Source: JAGQIB01 sp041393395 (GTDB lineage: Bacteria; ARS69). Taken from it: 64,000 nt of DNA. The notes under the pieces were generated by a model that had not been told where the DNA came from, did not search any database, and was given only the letters and a program-made list of their open reading frames with translations. Both the position numbers and the translations under genes were made by a program. The stretch is from assembly GCA_041393395.1 (NCBI GenBank), contig JAWKKG010000004.1, positions 186,001 through 250,000 of the forward strand. Direction: 5' to 3'. This document shows positions 28,001-31,872 of the stretch, one piece after another. Every line of letters starts with the position of its first letter. Position 1 is the first letter of the stretch.

Positions 28001-30064
28001 CTGTTCTTCTGCGGTCGTGCGCGCGGACGCGGGAGGGGCCATCGTCTCTGCCCGCTGCACCCGATCCAGCACATCCGCGAGTGACGTCGCGGCGAGCAGG
28101 TCGGGCGCGTCGAGATGCACGCCGAACGCCGTCTCGATCTCATGCGTCAGTTCCATCGCACGAAGCGAGTCGAGTCCGAATCGTGCGAGCGGCTGGTCGA
28201 GCGTAACGGTTTCCACCGGAACCCCGAGCTTCGCGGCGACGCGTGCTTCGAGCCACGCGCGCGGGTCGCGTTCCGGATCGATCACCTCGTCGCGCTCGCG
28301 TGTGGTCGCCGGCGCGCGCCACTCGGCCAGAACGGGAAGCGTGCCCTCGAGGTACTCGAGGCGACACGCCGCCCGCCGCACCTTGCCGCTCGACGTCTTG
28401 GGCACGCCGAACGGCTTCACGAGAAGGATCGCCGCCGGGTCGACCTCGTGCGTCTCCACGATCGCGGCGCGGACGGCGGCGAACAGCGCCGCCGGATCGG
28501 CCGGCGCGCGGCGTTCCACCTCGAGCACGAGCACGAGGCGTTCTTCGTCGTCCTGCTCCACGCTGAACGCCGCCGCTCCGGCGGAGCGCAGCGTGTCGTC
28601 GACCGACTCCGCCGTGCGCTCGAGATCCTGCGGGTAGACGTTGCGGCCGCGTACGATCACGAGGTCCTTGCGACGACCGGTGACGAACACCTCGCCGGCG
28701 CGAGTGAACCCGAGATCTCCCGTGCGGAGCCACGGTCCGCTTCCGTCGGCAAGACGAGCGCCGAACGTCTCCTCGGTCGCGTCGGGCCGGTGCCAGTAGC
28801 CGATCGCCACGCTCGGGCCGCCGACCCAGATCTCGCCGACGCGTTCGTCGCCGAGCGCGGTCGCGGTCTCCGCGTCGACGATCCGGACCGTCGTCTCCCC
28901 GGTCGTGTGCCCGGATCCGACGACGTCGGTATCCGCTTGCTCGGTGCGAACCTCGCCCGCCGCCAGCGCTTCGCGATTCACCGCGAGCACCGAGGGCCCC
29001 TCGCCGCGCGAGCCGCCGCTCACCTTGAGCGTGGCCTCGGCGAGGCCGTACGCGGGGTAGAACGATCGCCGCCGGAATCCGCACTTCGCGAACCGCTCGG
29101 CGAATCGCGCGAGGGTCTCGGCGCGAACGGGCTCCGCGCCGTTGTACGCCACGTCCCAGCTCGCGAGATCGAGACGCGCCGGGTCCGGCGTCACGCGCCG
29201 CGCGCAGAGGTCGTAGGAGAAGTTCGGGCCGCCGGAGTGGGTGATGCGGTACTCCGTGATCGCCTCGAGCCAGCGGGTCGGCTCCTGGAGGAACGTCATC
29301 GGGTCCATCAACGTCGCGGGGAAGCCGGAGTAGACCGGTTGCACGATGCCGTCCACGAGGCCCATGTCGTGGAAGTGCGGGAGCCAGCTCAGCGCACGGC
29401 TGTTCCCGTCGTGGCCGAAGCCTTCGCGAATCGTGTCCGAGTTCGCGAGGAGGTTCGCGTGCGTGACCATCACGCCCTTGGGCTCGGAGGTGGATCCGGA
29501 CGTGTACTGCAGGTACGCGACGTCTTCCGCCGGCCCGTTCATCGCGAACGGTCTCGCCGGCGCGGCGGCATCGCCGCCGTCCGACTCGTCGGTCGCGAAC
29601 CAGCGGAGTCCGGCGAGTGCCTCGAGCGAGGCGGCCGTGTCGCGCGCCCGGTCGACCTGGAGGGCGGTCGTGAGCGCGGCCGCCGCGCCCGAATCGACGG
29701 CCATCGACGCGAGTCGCGGCAGGGTGCGGTTTGCACGCGGCGGATAGGCGGGCACCGCCACGATCCCGGCCGCGAGACACGCGTAGAACGCCTCGACGAA
29801 TTCGAGGCCGGCGGGATGCAGGAGCAGCACCGGAGTCTCGCGCAGGCCGAGTGCTTCGAGGCGCACGGCGAGCGCGTGCACCCGGCGCTCGAGCGCCGCC
29901 CACGTGATCTCCTGGGGAGACCCCTTCTGGGGCAGGAAACGGAATGCCAGCGCGTCCGGCGTCTCCCGCGCCCGAGCGGAGAGTACGTGCACGATGGAAC
30001 GGTGCGCGCGCGCGGCGGCGCACGACGGCGCGGTCGGGTCGAGGGGGGAGCGATTCGTGGTCAC
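10004..30064 (-). CDS. FAAL-initiated five-module NRPS megasynthetase (about 6,686 aa)
   Basis: Starts lipopeptide assembly. Order by approximate residue: fatty acyl-AMP ligase (20-580; YTSGSTSEPKG near 188, WLPHFHDMGL), ACP (GLDSL near 632), C1 (HHVIADLWS near 820), A1 (1298), T1 (LGGDS, 1687), epimerase (HHLVVDGVS 1865, RTVGWFTE), C2 (HHHLLLDGWS 2288), A2 (2746), T2 (3124), C3 (3317), A3 (3804), T3 (4190), C4 (4384), A4 (4876), T4 (5261), C5 (5453), A5 (5931) with an FkbM-type methyltransferase inserted at about 6220-6490 (FDVGGNIGLFSVYA), T5 (6602). There is no thioesterase; the chain must pass to the PKS. Pocket residues read by eye: A1 DVGDSGSVD, A2 DAFVHGGTY, A3 DVGEAGSID (Orn-like), A4 DVQFNAQVA, A5 DLTKVGHVG (Asp-like). 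C2 has the LPLTPMQEGMLFH form seen after epimerases. The start is uncertain: GTG at 30064 is used; GTG at 30079 is equally possible and neither has a clear ribosome site. Confidence 0.95.
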   Translation of the reverse strand: MTTNRSPLDPTAPSCAAARAHRSIVHVLSARARETPDALAFRFLPQKGSPQEITWAALERRVHALAVRLEALGLRETPVLLLHPAGLEFVEAFYACLAAGIVAVPAYPPRANRTLPRLASMAVDSGAAAALTTALQVDRARDTAASLEALAGLRWFATDESDGGDAAAPARPFAMNGPAEDVAYLQYTSGSTSEPKGVMVTHANLLANSDTIREGFGHDGNSRALSWLPHFHDMGLVDGIVQPVYSGFPATLMDPMTFLQEPTRWLEAITEYRITHSGGPNFSYDLCARRVTPDPARLDLASWDVAYNGAEPVRAETLARFAERFAKCGFRRRSFYPAYGLAEATLKVSGGSRGEGPSVLAVNREALAAGEVRTEQADTDVVGSGHTTGETTVRIVDAETATALGDERVGEIWVGGPSVAIGYWHRPDATEETFGARLADGSGPWLRTGDLGFTRAGEVFVTGRRKDLVIVRGRNVYPQDLERTAESVDDTLRSAGAAAFSVEQDDEERLVLVLEVERRAPADPAALFAAVRAAIVETHEVDPAAILLVKPFGVPKTSSGKVRRAACRLEYLEGTLPVLAEWRAPATTRERDEVIDPERDPRAWLEARVAAKLGVPVETVTLDQPLARFGLDSLRAMELTHEIETAFGVHLDAPDLLAATSLADVLDRVQRAETMAPPASARTTAEEQAECELAAGQQALCFLHDLDPEGAAYTIASALRLDGAPDETAFEAAWRDVVSRHASLRARIVRPGGHLRQRFDVPFERIHEGRIEGVGAGEIESVLADVAYRPFDLERGPLFRVTRVARDGDEYLVLAAHHVIADLWSLSIVLRDFRDAYDRATRGDRLPRADVPSPAEFVAWQRAYLESERAEAHFRAAAARLADPSAPLDLPTVRPRPASPTFAGALRTHPLDAATTRALRDLAQRHDVTLYTVLLAGFQALLSRLSGQPDVTVGAPAAGRTRSRWSDLVGYLVNSIVLRADLAADPAFTTLVRETGGRLAEALGGQDFPFPTLVKRLAPERDASRSPFFDVMFELRGVGDVVRGDLAADASARVDLGAGLRARVASLPRRHAQFDLSVTVTDDRDTLAIEYEYRTDLFDATRIDEIADAFSTLLAGAAGAPETPVSRLPLLSPAARTAALGDPPSSNVATESALLPRRFEAWAALEPDAPALWHGDTGWSYRALNERANAIARKLRECGVTTDSRVAVALPKSPELIASCVAAMKAGGAFVPVDPGLPIARQRFLAESCGARAVIGSEELARATSLPFVDPDAGRDCANVDAPLHPEALAYVIFTSGTTGEPKGAGVTHANVAAAWSAWDEAYGLDRLRVHLQVAAPGFDVFAGDLTRALGSGATLVLCDRDTLLDPVALFALCERRRPEFVDMLPAPARELAAEAVRNGRRLDSFRIFSVGADAWSTSDVARFREALSDSAWLLNSYGITETTVDNTYEIVRPEPDRSAPPIGRTLPHTSACVVDTRGEVVPAGVPGELWLGGPAVSRGYLGRPDLTAERFFPDPHGPPGSRVYRTGDRARRLSDGRLEFLGRADTQVKIRGQRVEPGELQALLESHPDLAEAVVLARDLGAGLRLVAWVVPRPGVAFEAGAITDWLAARVPEVLIPTAFVPLERLPRTANHKIDRRRLPDPAPEASPRAYDPPRTAAERTLAAIWGEVLRVGEVSRDANFFTLGGDSILVIQAVSRARDAGLAVSARAMFQHGSLAELARAIEDTAVAEAAPVAVGPAPLLPIQHWFFSRGFPHPDRWNLSLALVAQEPLDGAAAAAAVRDLVDRHDALRARFERDADGTWQQIFAPVGSVVPDCPSFQAEPDEAPEATIARAADRLAESLDLGSGRVIAFGVAGNAWITVAHHLVVDGVSLRLLAEDFERAYRARRRGDAPRLPVRTASTGQYARSLADAARAGRLPARTAQHDSVPPRDLAVPRPLPVEGTTTTLLCTMSEQATERLVRTATEAGASIESLLLAAVGRALTDHTGERRLRIEVEGHGRDLAPDVDVSRTVGWFTETRPVTWSWPGDVPDLMPSRAAQIVARALRDAPRGRDALRLLGQDPGPPPEIAFNFLGDVDSWTAGSDLFVRIVEPDSARRAPDAPRTHSLEIDALLLAGRLELRVSCSSAEFDSDERAALEIAFANALRWAASPVAPDSPSWLPLTPMQEGMLFHALESRDDDPYVSQLALEIEGPVDPDRFVRAWQQAVDAHDALRTEFVLEGDAPAQRVLATAELPVTIHTEAPPTLVECQAACRVRSFDVTRAPLARLDLYPIDGRRIRVVFTHHHLLLDGWSLPLLLETVFEAYESRTAPARPVTTAARDFAAWRAQRPRADVERFFRDALAGFTTPTPLPPLRRRDATGCRVLTAGAPPATQERAGDLGVTASTVLQGAWALVLSEMSGERDVVFGVTSSGRNAPVANIESAVGLYINTLPMRVRLDPQETVRTWLHRIQREAAELRQYEDAPLADVQRLAPIPAHAQLFDSLLVFENYPIDVAALARRSTFTIVDQTLHEETNYPLTLVAQGEESLSFRALVDRSRLDEDAARDLLARLARAIEEILSHPDARLRDVTTVDADERRMLVDVWNDTSRPIPEAQSIVARFDEIAERHGEDVAIVEGTESLSYESVRRRSLEIARALRARGMRAEDRVGLALPRSSAFPVAALAVLRAGGAYVPLDPASPAPRLGRMIEDAGVSIVIGHAPIANRPAVAPDELRREGHELPDPEFPRVRPASLAYVLFTSGSTGEPKGIETTHGGVLNLVLSDGHARRGPGRAVLHANVLSFDASTFDLWTPLLHGGRLVVAPAGLLAPSTLAELIREHGIDTAVFPTGLFHVMVEAEPDAIGAIDEVHVGGDLLSPAATRRFLAHSRGRLVHGYGPTETTTYSTVEILAPGDVVEEPVPIGRPIPNTVAYLLDDLLRPVPVGAPGDLWLGGAGLARGYSSRPDLTAERFRPDPFGPPGSRLYETGDRARRRPDGRLEFLGRRDGQVKIRGIRVEIGEVEAALASLPSVRAAAVVVAGEAGATEIVGYVVAPEIHDPAEIRRQLADRLPGAMIPARFVFLEEMPLTPVGKVDRRALPRPGRSDVAARVDEPATPTELRLAEIWRDVLEIGEVSAEQDFFEAGGHSLHAMRVIARVRSAFGVELPIRAVFERPTIRDLARRIDRTPRRELAAVERAAEPERRRVSDAQSRLWFLDRLEPDSAAYNIAASLRLTGPLDARALEAALGDVVARHETLRTCFVEEDGEPQQTIHEASEIRLPVESLESLPAPDREPEAATRAAALAREPFDLARGPVLRARLFRLGSRDHVLALSVHHIAADGWSIGVLGRELGAAYVARRAGRAPELPELRIQYADWAAWQRAWLDGGVRERQLDVWRDALDGLPVLTLPTDRPRPARPSYAGDSLPVHLPGDLARAATELAGREDTTASMVVLAAFAAVLSRWSGQDDFGIGSPVANRTTPESESLIGCFVNTLVIRARTHGSSLSYRDLLGRIRESSLLAYANQDVPFERVVEAVQPERDLSRTPLFQVMFAWQNAPVAPLDLGDVTLRAFEAPTNTSTFDLTVSLEPAESRILAADASLDADAITGAIEFSTELFDRDTIARLWRHTARVLEAAIHDPDVPVHTVPLLQPAERERTLREWSGLDRLRTASRSVLSRFREQVAVDPDRAAAVLEDRRITYGELDALSDTVATSLREAGLRSEARVGLCAKRSPELLVGILAAWKIGAAYVPLDPDHPRERIRDILADAGVNVVLRTPETASLVDGDDLRGLSLRDVPAAGASLPHHDPAPASLAYVIYTSGTTGRPKGVMISHEALASAYDAWERLYDLPHLGRHLQMASPAFDVCTGDVVRALGSGATLVFCERERMLDPAALFELVERERPEFAEFVPAVLRSLVPYARRTGRPLDSLRVVAVGSDAWTSAEIDSFREIFGPETRLANSYGVTEAAIDSTCWFVPAGGATGASPPIGEPLQHATAHVLDANLEPTPPGVLGELYLGGPGVARGYHGRPDGTAEKFVPDPFGAPGARMYRTGDRARRLADGSIVFAGRGDDQIKIRGQRVELAEIESAVQALPGVRTAVVVVHAGETSRLAAYVVPDEASAFDVTAARVRLRDTLPAAWIPSAFVSIDSVPLSPNGKVDRRRLPVPEWTAGEDREPPATPAETAVAEAFADVLGVANVGATDDFFALGGHSLLAVRVISRLRASLGQEIPLRTLFERSTVRALAESIGAGERTALPPVVRAPEDERRRLSSAQWRLWFLDRFEPASAAYNLPTTVRLSGRLDVDALRRALDALVERHESLRTRFVEGPDGPETRVDAAAPLPLPVVDLTSEPAREREAIRARLEHEEAGALFDLGRAPLLRARLFRLGPEEHSLLVTVHHICADGWSLAVLVRELGELYSAFVAGRPDPLPPLIVQYADWAAWQRTWLASGEADRQLTHWKSHLADVPALDLPADRPRPARPSGTGGSLEFTVPAALRRRLEDFAREEGATPHMVLLAGYSLALARWSGQSDFAVGTPVANRRTSEAEPLIGFFVNTLALRVDVDPREIDFRRLVRQVRETALAAHANQDVPFERVVEVVHPERRLGQSPLFQVFFALQNAPVDTVELPGLRLRFEEPSTGTALFDLSLFLSDSETRETAEGRRGSGDGDLEGLLVYATDRFDPRSVERFAESFLWLLDGALSAPDVPLATQDALPPSHRVLAERDWNADRSEREAPAILLEFAARVRERPSAPALRFRGRTLSYGELNDRSNRLAATFRARGVGAESRVALHLERSFDLIAAVLATWKAGAAYVPIDPEYPRARTRQVLAQAQPQLVITDRPDADLAADARQGTTLALADLASAPTPRERVDGRGPFPDSVAYVIYTSGSTGEPKGVALTHRALENLLAWQREDSGADRAPRTLQYTSISFDVSCQEIFATLTAGGELVLVPDADRRDPSRLLAILEDERIERLFLPFVALNQLAEAALAANRYPATLREVNTAGEQLRLTPAIMEWFRRCPTCRLVNQYGPAETHVATAHALSGAPSEWPELPPIGTPLPNVPVSVLDAAGRAVPLGAAGELVIGGEAPARGYLDRPELTAERFLPHASGGTGARAYRTGDLVRFRPDGALEFLGRADRQVKIRGYRVEPGEIESVLGRDPSIRAVAVDARTHAGASRLCAWIEPMPGTRADGEALRARVAAELPEFMVPSAFVAMDALPLTPSGKIDRRRLPEPDWAATVGHESARTPDEELASALLADALGIDRIGVADDFFALGGHSLLATRVLSRVRRELGVEVPLRALFEAPTPRGLAAAISAARGIPAPPPLDVAPAAERRRLSYAQQRMWFLQRLDPDSAAYNLPTAVRLEGVLDVDALTRALERIVARHEALRTRFVEGPNGPETVLDPPDSFRLAVESLEGTAPAAVEERLAEEASRPFSLERDSLFRARLFRVGPGEHVLSLVMHHGVADGWSLRILWNELAEGLAQAPAPAPLPVHYADWAAWQRAWLEGGELDRQLAYWRDALADAPEALELPTDHARPDVASARGATFPIALPASVRDGLAAIARSAGATLHMALLAAWAETLRRWSGQDDVVVGTPLANRRAVEAESLIGFFVNTLPVRVRATGDVRTFRDLLTLARDASLGAYAHQDVPFERLVEELRPERVTNRAPIFQTAFALQETSLSSRDVSGLRLTPFETENETAKYDVMLILGETEDGLEGGLEYATDLFRESTMATLATSFRALVSQVVAAPDRLLRDLSLVSDEAATSLLERGRAGAPLPNGGLVHEEFERRVDAAPDAPALLRPDAPDSPISAREVDERANRLAHHLAELGAGPERRVALCLERSPEAIVAMLAILKTGAAYVPFDPADPEERVAGLAAACGAELVVTETRFATAFAGRAFRVLAIDAEAARIAARPAGRLPRRTRPENLAYLIHTSGSTGGPKPVGVEHRSLTTYTEAVIRRLGIESGWRFALVSTLAADLGHTSLWGALAGGGSLLPVSPDDVLDAPRLADLFRTHRIDALKIVPSHLAALLAGPAPADVLPRRLLVLGGEATSGALLARIRAARPELVVANHYGPTETTVGAIAAHSAPDDVGRATIPLGVPLENARAYVLDEAGRLTPPGVAGELHLGGTGVARGYVGRPDSTAERFLPDPFAHEPGARMYRTGDRARWLDDGRLEFLGRRDAQIKVRGFRVELGEIEAAIATHPDVTQVAVVVHDDSTTGRRLVAYVAPRAPRSVSIGGVARRELPGGLAVAELNRNETDYIHREVFELAAYTRHGLSIRDGDTIFDVGGNIGLFSVYASLVARPARIFVFEPNPHLHPILDANLAAYAPNATRFGYGLAEREREARFTFFPGFSLLSGLYADAATEKGVVQSFLRNQAREGVEGAAALAEDAERLLDERFTGQEIPVRLRALSDLIADSGVDRIHYLKVNVEKAELDVLRGLRPEDWGRIDQAVVEIDLAEHRDPILAMFEEHGFDVHVEQDPLLARTELGYVYAVRRGSGRVLNVGAPPSGTVPALRRPFLSPDELREHVASRLPAGMQPAAWVLLETLPVTANGKLDRRRLPEPAAENVAGVAPQGVLEIRVAAIWADVLGREAVGAHDNFFDLGGHSLLLARVHARLRSELDTDVSVVELFRYPTVATLARRLAQPADVSAPSSGTEPSGADRGRDRRDAARARASRRARAGGREGSE

Positions 30065-30198
30065 GACGCGGATGCACACCCGGAGGCGCGGGACTGGGTT
30101 AAGATCTCGCGCGCTCCGATCGTCGGCACCGGGGGCTCGACGCGAGAGCGTTTCAACATACCACAGCGATCCCCGCCTCACCCGGAAAGGTTGGAAGC
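30065..30198. promoter_or_regulatory. Divergent promoter region of the biosynthetic cluster with a 7-bp inverted repeat
   Basis: This 134-nt gap separates the megasynthetase from the thioesterase/PPTase pair and must hold promoters for both directions. It contains an inverted repeat TCTCGCG (30105-30111) and CGCGAGA (30141-30147), a possible operator. On the plus strand TAAGAT (30100-30105) resembles a -10 but has no convincing -35. On the minus strand TTGAAA (30156-30151) resembles a -35 without a -10. No pathway-specific regulator gene is visible in the window. Confidence 0.35.
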
Positions 30199-30963
30199 AT
30201 GGCGTCGACGGGAAACAGCGATCCCTGGTGGCCGTTCGGCGCCCCGCGAGCGGACGGGACGGCCGCGCTCGTCTGCCTGCCGTTCGCGGGGGGTGGAGCG
30301 GGCGGGTACCGGGAGTGGCGCCGCGCCGGCGGGCTCGGCGCGTACGACGTCTGTCCGCTCCAGTTGCCGGGACGCGAGGGGAGGCTCCGCGACGCCCCCC
30401 GGCGTCGGATCGGTGCCCTCGTCGACCACATCCTCGCGGAGGTCGACCCGGCACTTCCGCCCGCGTTCGCGCTGTTCGGGTACAGCATGGGCGCCCTGAT
30501 CGCGTTCGAGTGGGCACACCGTCGGCGGGAACGGGGCCGCCCCGCGCCTGCGGCGCTGTTCGTGGCGGCGGCTCCCGCTCCGCACCGACGCGACCTCTCG
30601 TGCCCGGTGCACGACCTGCCGGACGCCGACTTCAAGGAAGCCCTCCGCCACCTCCGTGGCACGCCCGAAGAGGTCCTCGCGCACGACGAGCTCATGGAAC
30701 TGCTGCTTCCGCTCCTGCGGGCCGACTTCGAGATGTGCGACACCTACGAGCCCGCGCCGAGGGAACCGCTGACGTGCCCGATCCTCGCGTTCGCGGGGGA
30801 TGAGGACCCGAACGTCCGTCCCGACCAACTCGATGCATGGGGCGAGCTCACCACCGGCGGGTTTCGCGCCGTCACGCTGCCGGGCGGGCACTTCCTGCTC
30901 GACGTGCACGGGGATCGTATCCGTCGAGAGATCCGTCAGTTCGACCGGGAGGAGTCCGCGTGA
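30199..30963 (+). CDS. Type II thioesterase of NRPS/PKS cluster
   Basis: A 254-aa alpha/beta-hydrolase of the external (editing) thioesterase family, which clears wrongly loaded or stalled acyl groups from carrier-protein phosphopantetheine arms. Family marks are CLPFAGGGAGGYREW (26-40), the nucleophile elbow GYSMG with Ser96, a putative catalytic Asp in GDEDPNVRP near 200, and the catalytic His in LPGGHFLLD near 233. Length is normal. A GGAAAGG sequence lies upstream of the ATG. It is transcribed away from the synthetase and is followed after 34 nt by the phosphopantetheinyl transferase, so the two form a service operon for the assembly line. It is unlikely to be the chain-releasing enzyme, which normally is fused to the last module. 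Confidence 0.95.
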   Translation: MASTGNSDPWWPFGAPRADGTAALVCLPFAGGGAGGYREWRRAGGLGAYDVCPLQLPGREGRLRDAPRRRIGALVDHILAEVDPALPPAFALFGYSMGALIAFEWAHRRRERGRPAPAALFVAAAPAPHRRDLSCPVHDLPDADFKEALRHLRGTPEEVLAHDELMELLLPLLRADFEMCDTYEPAPREPLTCPILAFAGDEDPNVRPDQLDAWGELTTGGFRAVTLPGGHFLLDVHGDRIRREIRQFDREESA

Positions 30964-30997
30964 GCGGTCGCCGGCGCTCCGGCATCCGGGTGTCGCC

Positions 30998-31744
30998 GTG
31001 AGCGAACTGCCGCCCCCCGCGCGCTTCGGAGCGTCGCCGGCGCTGCCGGTGCTCGCTTCCGGGGAGATCCACCTCTGGCGCGTTCCTCTCACGCGGGAGC
31101 CGGAGCGGGTCGCCGCCCTCCGCGAACTCCTCGACCCGGAGGAGCGCGATCGCCACGATCGCTTCCGCTACGACGTGCATCGGGAACGATTCGCGGTTCG
31201 CCGCGGAGCGCTGCGCACGGTGCTCGGTCGGTATCTCGGGCGGGAGCCTTGGGAGATCCGATTCGAGACCGGCTCGGAGGGCCGGCCGGAGCTGCCGGGG
31301 CGTCCGCTCCGCTTCAATCTCTCGGATTCCGAGGATCTGGCGCTGCTCGGGATCACGCGGGACGGAGACCTCGGGGTGGATCTCGAACGGGTGCGCGAGA
31401 TCCCGGATCGAGACGACGTTGCGGCGCGCTTCTTCTCGCCGGCCGAGATCCTCGAGTACCGGAGCCTGTCGCCCGAGGCGCGGCTGCTCGCGTTCTATCT
31501 CACCTGGACCCGGAAGGAAGCCTGGCTCAAGGGCCGCGGAGTCGGACTGTCGGCGGATCTCGCATCGTTCGACGTGCGGGTGGAGCCGGGGCCACCCGCG
31601 CGGCTCCTCCGAGTGGCCGGCGACGCGGAGGAACCTCTTCGCTGGACCCTCCGCACCGAGGTCCCGGCGGAGGGCTGGGTGGCCACCGTGGCGTGGCGGG
31701 GCACCGATCCCCGACTTCAGCGCTACGAGTTCTCCGCACTCTAA
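30998..31744 (+). CDS. Sfp-type 4'-phosphopantetheinyl transferase
   Basis: A 248-aa enzyme that activates carrier proteins by moving phosphopantetheine from CoA to the conserved Ser. The two-lobed Sfp/Gsp form is clear: residues RFNLSDSEDLALLGI (about 105-120), GVDLERVREI (Mg/CoA-binding Asp and Glu, about 125-135) and the second signature FYLTWTRKEAWLKGRGVG (about 165-182). GTG at 30998 is chosen because the protein then begins just before the typical N-lobe (LWRVPL...); the gap to the thioesterase is 34 nt. It should act on the seven carrier domains seen in this cluster. The gene ends in TAA and is followed by 128 nt without a gene. Confidence 0.95.
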   Translation: MSELPPPARFGASPALPVLASGEIHLWRVPLTREPERVAALRELLDPEERDRHDRFRYDVHRERFAVRRGALRTVLGRYLGREPWEIRFETGSEGRPELPGRPLRFNLSDSEDLALLGITRDGDLGVDLERVREIPDRDDVAARFFSPAEILEYRSLSPEARLLAFYLTWTRKEAWLKGRGVGLSADLASFDVRVEPGPPARLLRVAGDAEEPLRWTLRTEVPAEGWVATVAWRGTDPRLQRYEFSAL

Positions 31745-31813
31745 GGCCCTTGAGAGCATCGAGTTGCGGCCCGAAGCTCCAGTTGATTCTTAAGCGTCTG
31801 AGGGCGAGAAGGC

Positions 31814-31848
31814 TCGAAACGGGGGGCGGACTGCGGTACGCTCCGCCC
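31814..31848 (+). promoter_or_regulatory. Weak promoter with overlapping inverted repeat upstream of FG-GAP gene
   Basis: TCGAAA (31814-31819), a 17-nt spacer and TACGCT (31837-31842) each match four of six consensus bases. The -10 lies in an inverted repeat GGGCGGA (31824-31830)/TCCGCCC (31842-31848), which could be an operator or simply a GC hairpin. Strong ribosome site GGGAGG follows at 31861-31866. Confidence 0.25.
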
Positions 31849-31872
31849 TTCCCGTGCCCCGGGAGGATTCCC

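Noticed and set aside
22232..28084. 1,950-codon plus-strand open frame inside the megasynthetase
   Set aside because: Composition is almost entirely R, E, A, G, V and H; it is an antisense shadow of C, E and A domains, without ribosome site or family features.
10004..30064. Repeated near-identical DNA blocks across modules
   Set aside because: They correspond to homologous C, A and T domains rather than to mobile or satellite repeats.
30199..30963. Chain-releasing thioesterase for the assembly line
   Set aside because: It is a free type II enzyme of editing type; release normally uses a C-terminal domain of the last module, which lies outside the window.
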